Source: Erythrophleum ivorense (lineage: Eukaryota > Streptophyta > Magnoliopsida > Fabales > Fabaceae). From it: a stretch of 64,000 nucleotides of DNA. Positions 59,101 through 64,000 of the stretch are shown one piece after another. The translations under genes were made by a program, and so were the position numbers. How positions within the stretch are numbered: the first letter of the stretch is position 1; each line of letters starts with the position of its first letter. The DNA lies in the NCBI GenBank assembly GCA_026724425.1, contig JAIUCV010000582.1, positions 1-64,000 on the forward strand, in the 5' to 3' direction. The notes under the pieces were generated by a model, which was not told where the DNA came from, did not search any database, and worked only from the letters and a program-made list of their open reading frames with translations.

Positions 59101-62100
59101 AGGGAAATAACACAACTTAAATCTGTTATCAAATTCTCATTCAAGAAATCTTAAAAAAATGTGATCGTTAGCTAAATTTTATTACGATATTTTTTTAACT
59201 ACTTTAAAATCTAGTTAACTAAGACTAGATTCAATTAATTGAATCTTATGCTTCATAAACTATACTTAACATATAAGTTCCAGTTAATTATATCTGGCTT
59301 CTAGTTAATTGAATCTTATCCCTAAGTTTTAATTAACTGCCTCTAATTTCAGTCAATTGAATCATGTTTTTGCTTCACTAAATCTTGATCTAATTAATTG
59401 AATTTTAAGAACTTTCAAGCAGCACTTTGCATTAATTGAATCTTTTAAGTACCTAATCGACAAATTAATAGGAAAATAATCATCTAACTTCATCTTTTCC
59501 AATATTATAAGCTAAATTTTGGTTCTTACATCATTTACATCCATCCATGCATCGCACTCTTATCATCACACAATTAAGAACTCAAAGTTAGCAAAAGATA
59601 TCTACAACATTCTTCGTTTACAATTTTTTACCACATTGCATACATAAATCTAACTAGGATATTTTAGACATTGTCCAACGCTGCATTCTTTCCTAGAAAA
59701 TGGTTAGTTGGAAATATAAAAGTGAGATAAAATCTTAGTAACTAGTCTAGTATCTCAAATGCACTTTTCACCCATAAAACATAAGTATCATAACATATAA
59801 TTTTATTAAAAGTAATGCACACCATGCTTTCCCATATTTGCTATGTAAAAGGAATATGCTTTCATAAAAAATAGTATTTTCCTAATGCAACACCACTTGT
59901 AAAAGGGATCCCATAACTCTTTCATAATATAGTTCATCTCATTACAATCTCATATTTGCAATGAGGTTTCCATAGCTATTGGCCAACAATTCTTGAAAAG
60001 AAGGCAGTAACCAAAATTTTGATCCCACAAAAGAAGGGATAGAACACATAAAGTTCTAATTCCAAAAGGGGCACATAAGGCCCACTTCTTTGGGTAGCAA
60101 CTTAAGGCTAAACCCATAAGGGCAAACTTACATCACTTTATCACATAGCATCTCATAAAATTAGACATAAATCAATGGAAAGCAAGTTATCATCAAAATC
60201 ATGTGTTTATGGAAAATGCTAGTTGTCTAAAGCCTACTCCTTTTTTCCTCAACACTCAAAACAACAAGTAGGTTTTCTCTATTTCAAAAAATTCATATAA
60301 AAGACATGTCAATATGACTATACAACTATACTTAATTATTTATTAAGTTCTAATCAATAGGAAGTTGTTTTAGTTAACTAAAAGTCTTAGTAAAACTAAA
60401 CTATTTAATTCTATTCTATCCTGGAAAAATTAAAAGAAATAGCTAACATATTCAAAAAAATGCCCAAACTTTCTAGATTTGAAGATTTATATATTAACCT
60501 CAATGTGGCCAAGTTTCAAATGAAAATTCATTCATTTGATCACCTAACTATTGAAATTACCATATCTACCTTATTTTGGTTTAGATTCTAAACCTATATT
60601 GGTTTGACTTGATTTAAGTCCTAGACCTAACCATTACATTGAGCAACTTGCCCACATGATTCATTGAGTCACACACTCATTGTTGAGCTTTGACATCATA
60701 GAGCTTTTGGCAGGGGTGGTTATGTTAGAGCTTTTGATAGGTAAAAGAGTTGTGTTTAAAGATAATGATAAAAGGTTGAATCATGTGGGTGTGATGGAAT
60801 ATACGGGGCTAAAGAAAAAGAGGATGGGAGCTATGGAGTGTGTTTGGACTTGGATTACAAAGTAAGGGAGCTAAAGGTAAACAAAGGTGAAGATCCAAAG
60901 TTATTTTTATGGTTTATTTCAAAAGTATAAGAGAAGAGTAGAGTATGTCTATTATCTGCAAGTCTCACATCACAGAGTGAAAGAGTAAATACTTATCAAT
61001 AAATAGACCAACATTGTAACATACTTGGTTTGGGATATCAAGTGATCAAAGCTTATTGTTTTGAATCTAATTACTCTGAACTATCCAACTTATGAATCAG
61101 TTTAGTTTTGATTAATTTAATTAATTTTTTTATCAATTTATCTAAGTTTTCTTATTATTTTTAAATATTAATTTTATATATTAGACAAATCAAACTACTA
61201 ATAGATTTATCAATTTTTTATTTAAAGCAATAAATTTGATAAGAATTTTTCAACATTGTCTAATCATATCATATTATTGATATAAAAAGCACTGAAAATG
61301 ATAGAAACCAAAACCCACTATCTATAATAAACTAATCTCATCTCTTATTTTTAAGAACTTGTTGAGTACTAGAAAGTTAATAATAAAAAAAAATATATGA
61401 TTTTATAAATAAAAAATATTTATAATATTTTTATTTTTAATAATTAAATAATTATTATTAAAAAATATTAAATAATAATTAAATAATTATTATAGAGATA
61501 AAATTAAATTTTTATAAAAAAATTTTATCCCTTTTTTCATGCACCGAACGCGTTGTAATAGGTTTGAAATTGTGAAGTTGAAAGTTAAAAAAAAGTCAGC
61601 ATGATCACACCCCGAGACATTTCGAGTTCTGAGCCTGAAAAATAAACCCATCGTTAAGTCAAATCGAATATTAAATTGACTAGTGAGCATCCCAGCTTTT
61701 AATCTAGCCAAACGGAAGGGATGTCAAAAGTCACACAATGTAATTTAAACATTAATGATTGTGATAGCAAAGAAAAACAGAAGTGACAGGCGGGTAGTTT
61801 GATTAAGTGATTCCAATTTTTAATATGAACCATTTAAAGTCAACGCCCTCAGTGGTGGTCCCCATTACTTTTTTGATTTTTTGTTTTTTCCTTCGTTGGT
61901 TAGTCACTGCTTTTTCCATGTACTTCTTCTCTCAGCGTTCAGATTTTGACTCCGTCTGCTATCTTGCGCCGTCTCTCTTTTGTTGAGAATAATTGTATTT
62001 TTTAAAAAAAATACATGCCTCTAATATTTGAATTTTATTTCTTACAAATATGTTTTTTATTTTTTCAAAAAATTCACATTTCTTAATATTTAAAATATTC

Positions 62101-63100
62101 ATTTTTTATTTTTATTAGAAATAACTAATATGTAACTAGTCAAAAATTTTAAAGAATAAATCATATATTTTAAAATTTAAAGATAAAACAATTAATGTAT
62201 ATAATTCCTCTTTTATAAAAACTTTTAAGCCAACATTCTTCCGTTTAAAATTTTTTATTATTTTGTTATTAACTAACCTAATAAATTTAATTATATTCAC
62301 ATATTGAATAATTTTTTAATAAATTTAATTCTTGATATATATATGTACATTTAATTAAATAAATTAAAATTAATATAAAATTTGTTTCTTATTTTTTGCA
62401 AAGTTTTTATATGTTTGAATTTAAAAAAATAAAATAAAATTGTTGACTCTTTTGTATAACCTTGTAATTTAATATTTTTAACATACTAAATTAATAAATA
62501 ATATCAATACATGCACGTTACATAACTTTTCAATTAATTCCACTTAATAAATACATTTTTTTCAAGTTTAATTTATTAAAATTTACAAAATAAGTTTATA
62601 CTAATAATTTTTGGTCTACTCTCTCTCTCTCTCTCTTTCTCTCTGTATACTTAGACTAACTTTCATTTTTAATTATATGATATTATTCTTTAATCTAATT
62701 TATCTCAACTTTTTAATTGGATAACACACAAAGTGATATAATTTAGATCTTTGTTATCATATTTTTTACAAAAATGTTTTTAGTTTTTTAAATATTTACT
62801 GTTTAATATTACATGGTTTGTCTTTTAAAAAATCATATAAATTATAATTGTATTTAAAAATCTGATAATAAACTTATAAAAACTTCCTGAACATCCAATA
62901 CTTTATAAGAACTTCAATATAATGGAGCTTCTAAACTATACAAGACACTTTTTAATTCATGTAGGCAGTGACTACCAGAAAGAGTTCTGAAAACTTAAAT
63001 CTTGTCTAATATAAAAAAAAAAATTAGTCAAAACTTGTTCAATATAAAGCATCTGATTAAAACTTAAAAGTCGTCCAATACAAAAACATTTGATTTCGTA
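56100..63100. other. Intergenic region without a recognised gene
   Basis: No open frame is convincingly coding. The block contains (AT)n runs at 58024-58044 and 58543-58566, a cluster of TTAATTGAATC motifs (59214-59445), moderate-complexity sequence at 58700-60900 that looks like old transposon DNA but shows no protein match I recognise, and a (CT)n run at 62619-62644. Sequence at 56390-56540 has repeated CTGAATTC motifs similar to those near 48.1-48.6 kb and may be the far edge of the Mutator-like element. Confidence 0.4.
59214..59445. repeat. Cluster of short TTAATTGAATC motifs
   Basis: Variants of (A/C)AGTTAATTGAATCTTA occur about seven times within 230 bp, for example near 59237, 59304, 59352, 59394 and 59433, separated by unrelated spacers of about 30-60 bp, in both orientations because the core is partly palindromic. 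The origin is unknown; similar arrays occur in untranslated parts of some plant retrotransposons, from memory. Confidence 0.5.
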
Positions 63101-63354
63101 TAGAGGAGGCCAGTGGGGTGGGGTGGTGTGCGCAGGATAAGATTCGCAAAACTCCACCCTCCCGTGCGTTTGAGTCCACCTTTGGTCATAGTCAGCGAGT
63201 GTCACTAATTCCCAGTCCCACACACCAAAAACAACGCATACGGCCTCTGCTTCGCTCATTACACAAGCATCTTCTCTCTCTCTCCATATTTGCATTCTCA
63301 AATTCTGACACCAATCCCATCATCAACATCACTCTCCTCTCTCTCTCTGAAGCC

Positions 63355-63420
63355 ATGGAGGATCTTCCTCAAGGTTACCGTCCCAAAGTCGGAGTCTGTC
63401 TTATCAACTCCGATGATCAG
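63355..63420 (+). CDS. First exon of a Nudix hydrolase (NUDX25-like), truncated by the window edge
   Basis: The 22 codons read MEDLPQGYRPKVGVCLINSD then DQ, followed by a GT donor at 63421. The start matches, from memory, Arabidopsis NUDX25 and bacterial RppH-type Nudix proteins, where the next residues begin the catalytic half with a GAWQMPQGG motif. Those enzymes hydrolyse dinucleoside polyphosphates such as Ap4A. The Nudix box itself is not in the window: 63421-64000 reads as intron and no acceptor followed by VASRLNVPG-like sequence was found. The 5' leader is CT-rich (63275-63350), typical of a plant housekeeping promoter. An upstream in-frame ATG at 63118 gives an unrelated N-terminus and was not chosen. 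Confidence 0.7.
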
Positions 63421-64000
63421 GTTTCTGCTGCTGCTCCTCCTCCTTCTTCATTCTCTGTCTGCACCGCTTTTTTTTTTTCCTTCCTTGCAGGGATCTGTAC
63501 TCTTTTTATGTTAAATTGAAACTTATGCTTTATTTTTGATTTATTGCTTTTATTATTTTTTCCGGCTTGGTAAAGGATTCCTTTATAAGTTATATATCAA
63601 ATCAGTGACCAAGAAGTAGGTCTCAATTAGAATAAAATTTAGAGTTGATGATTTGTGTTTCAGCGTGTTTTCTTTATTCAGATTTAGAAATTTATACTGA
63701 TATATTGCCATTTTCCGCTTGTCAATTGTCATAAATTATTGCTTGAAAACTCAAAGTAACTGGAGGAGCATTTTGGCGACTGATGAAAATGAAAACTGGC
63801 AAGAATTTTATAAACCTTGTTTCTGTTCGTTCCTGACTGAGATCATATGCTCTGTTCTATTTTCATTCAAAACCTGGCCATAGTTGTCAATCACTGTTAA
63901 TTGAGGTGATTGATTCTCTCTTTTCTATTTTCTGGTCATTTGAATTTGAGATACTATGACTCTTTTTTTGGATATTTGAGAAATTTCATCGTAATGTTCA

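Noticed and set aside
1..64000. CRISPR arrays, operons, bacterial ribosome binding sites, rRNA genes and viral insertions
   Set aside because: None seen; the window is plant nuclear DNA and no pararetrovirus-type coding sequence was recognised.

Overview
The window is nuclear DNA of a flowering plant, most likely a eudicot and possibly a legume. The evidence is AT-rich intergenic DNA, spliced genes with GT-AG introns, plant-only protein families (SULTR3 transporter, CC-NB-LRR, plant O-fucosyltransferase, plant mobile domain) and many small TIR elements. The legume assignment is a weak inference from the look of the MITE families and needs alignment. All exon boundaries were found by hand from splice sites, reading phase and family conservation.

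Layout. 2.8-11.1 kb, minus strand: a ten-exon O-fucosyltransferase-family gene that appears to carry two 1-nt deletions and has a LINE-like remnant in its third-largest exon gap. 14.66-15.34 kb, plus: a single-exon TIM17 mitochondrial import subunit. 19.49-20.36 kb, minus: a three-exon mitochondrial CPN10 co-chaperonin. 20.6-36.2 kb: gene-poor AT-rich DNA with CACTA-like ends, a perfect (TAA)n/(TTA)n palindrome, a 123-bp tandem duplication and a small MITE. 36.2-42.4 kb, plus: a complete 13-exon SULTR3-type sulfate transporter (646 aa) with one GC-AG intron. 43.17-43.72 kb: a foldback Mutator-like miniature element with about 200-bp inverted arms and a 10-bp target duplication. 44.44-47.03 kb, minus: an intact single-exon CC-NB-LRR gene. 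49.3-54.6 kb, minus: a decayed Mutator-like element with a MuDR-type transposase pseudogene followed by a plant-mobile-domain (MAIN-like) pseudogene, flanked by tandem repeats. 56.6-63.3 kb: no gene seen. 63.36 kb to the edge, plus: the first exon of a probable Nudix hydrolase (NUDX25-like).

The genes do not form a pathway. TIM17 and CPN10 both serve mitochondrial protein biogenesis and both have telo-box-like motifs near their starts. Three multi-exon or long genes (SULTR3, CPN10, NB-LRR) keep perfect reading frames, so the two frameshifts in the O-fucosyltransferase gene stand out. I found no clear previously undescribed system. The best leads are the transposase/plant-mobile-domain element, the decay of its zinc-binding residues, and the frameshifted O-fucosyltransferase.
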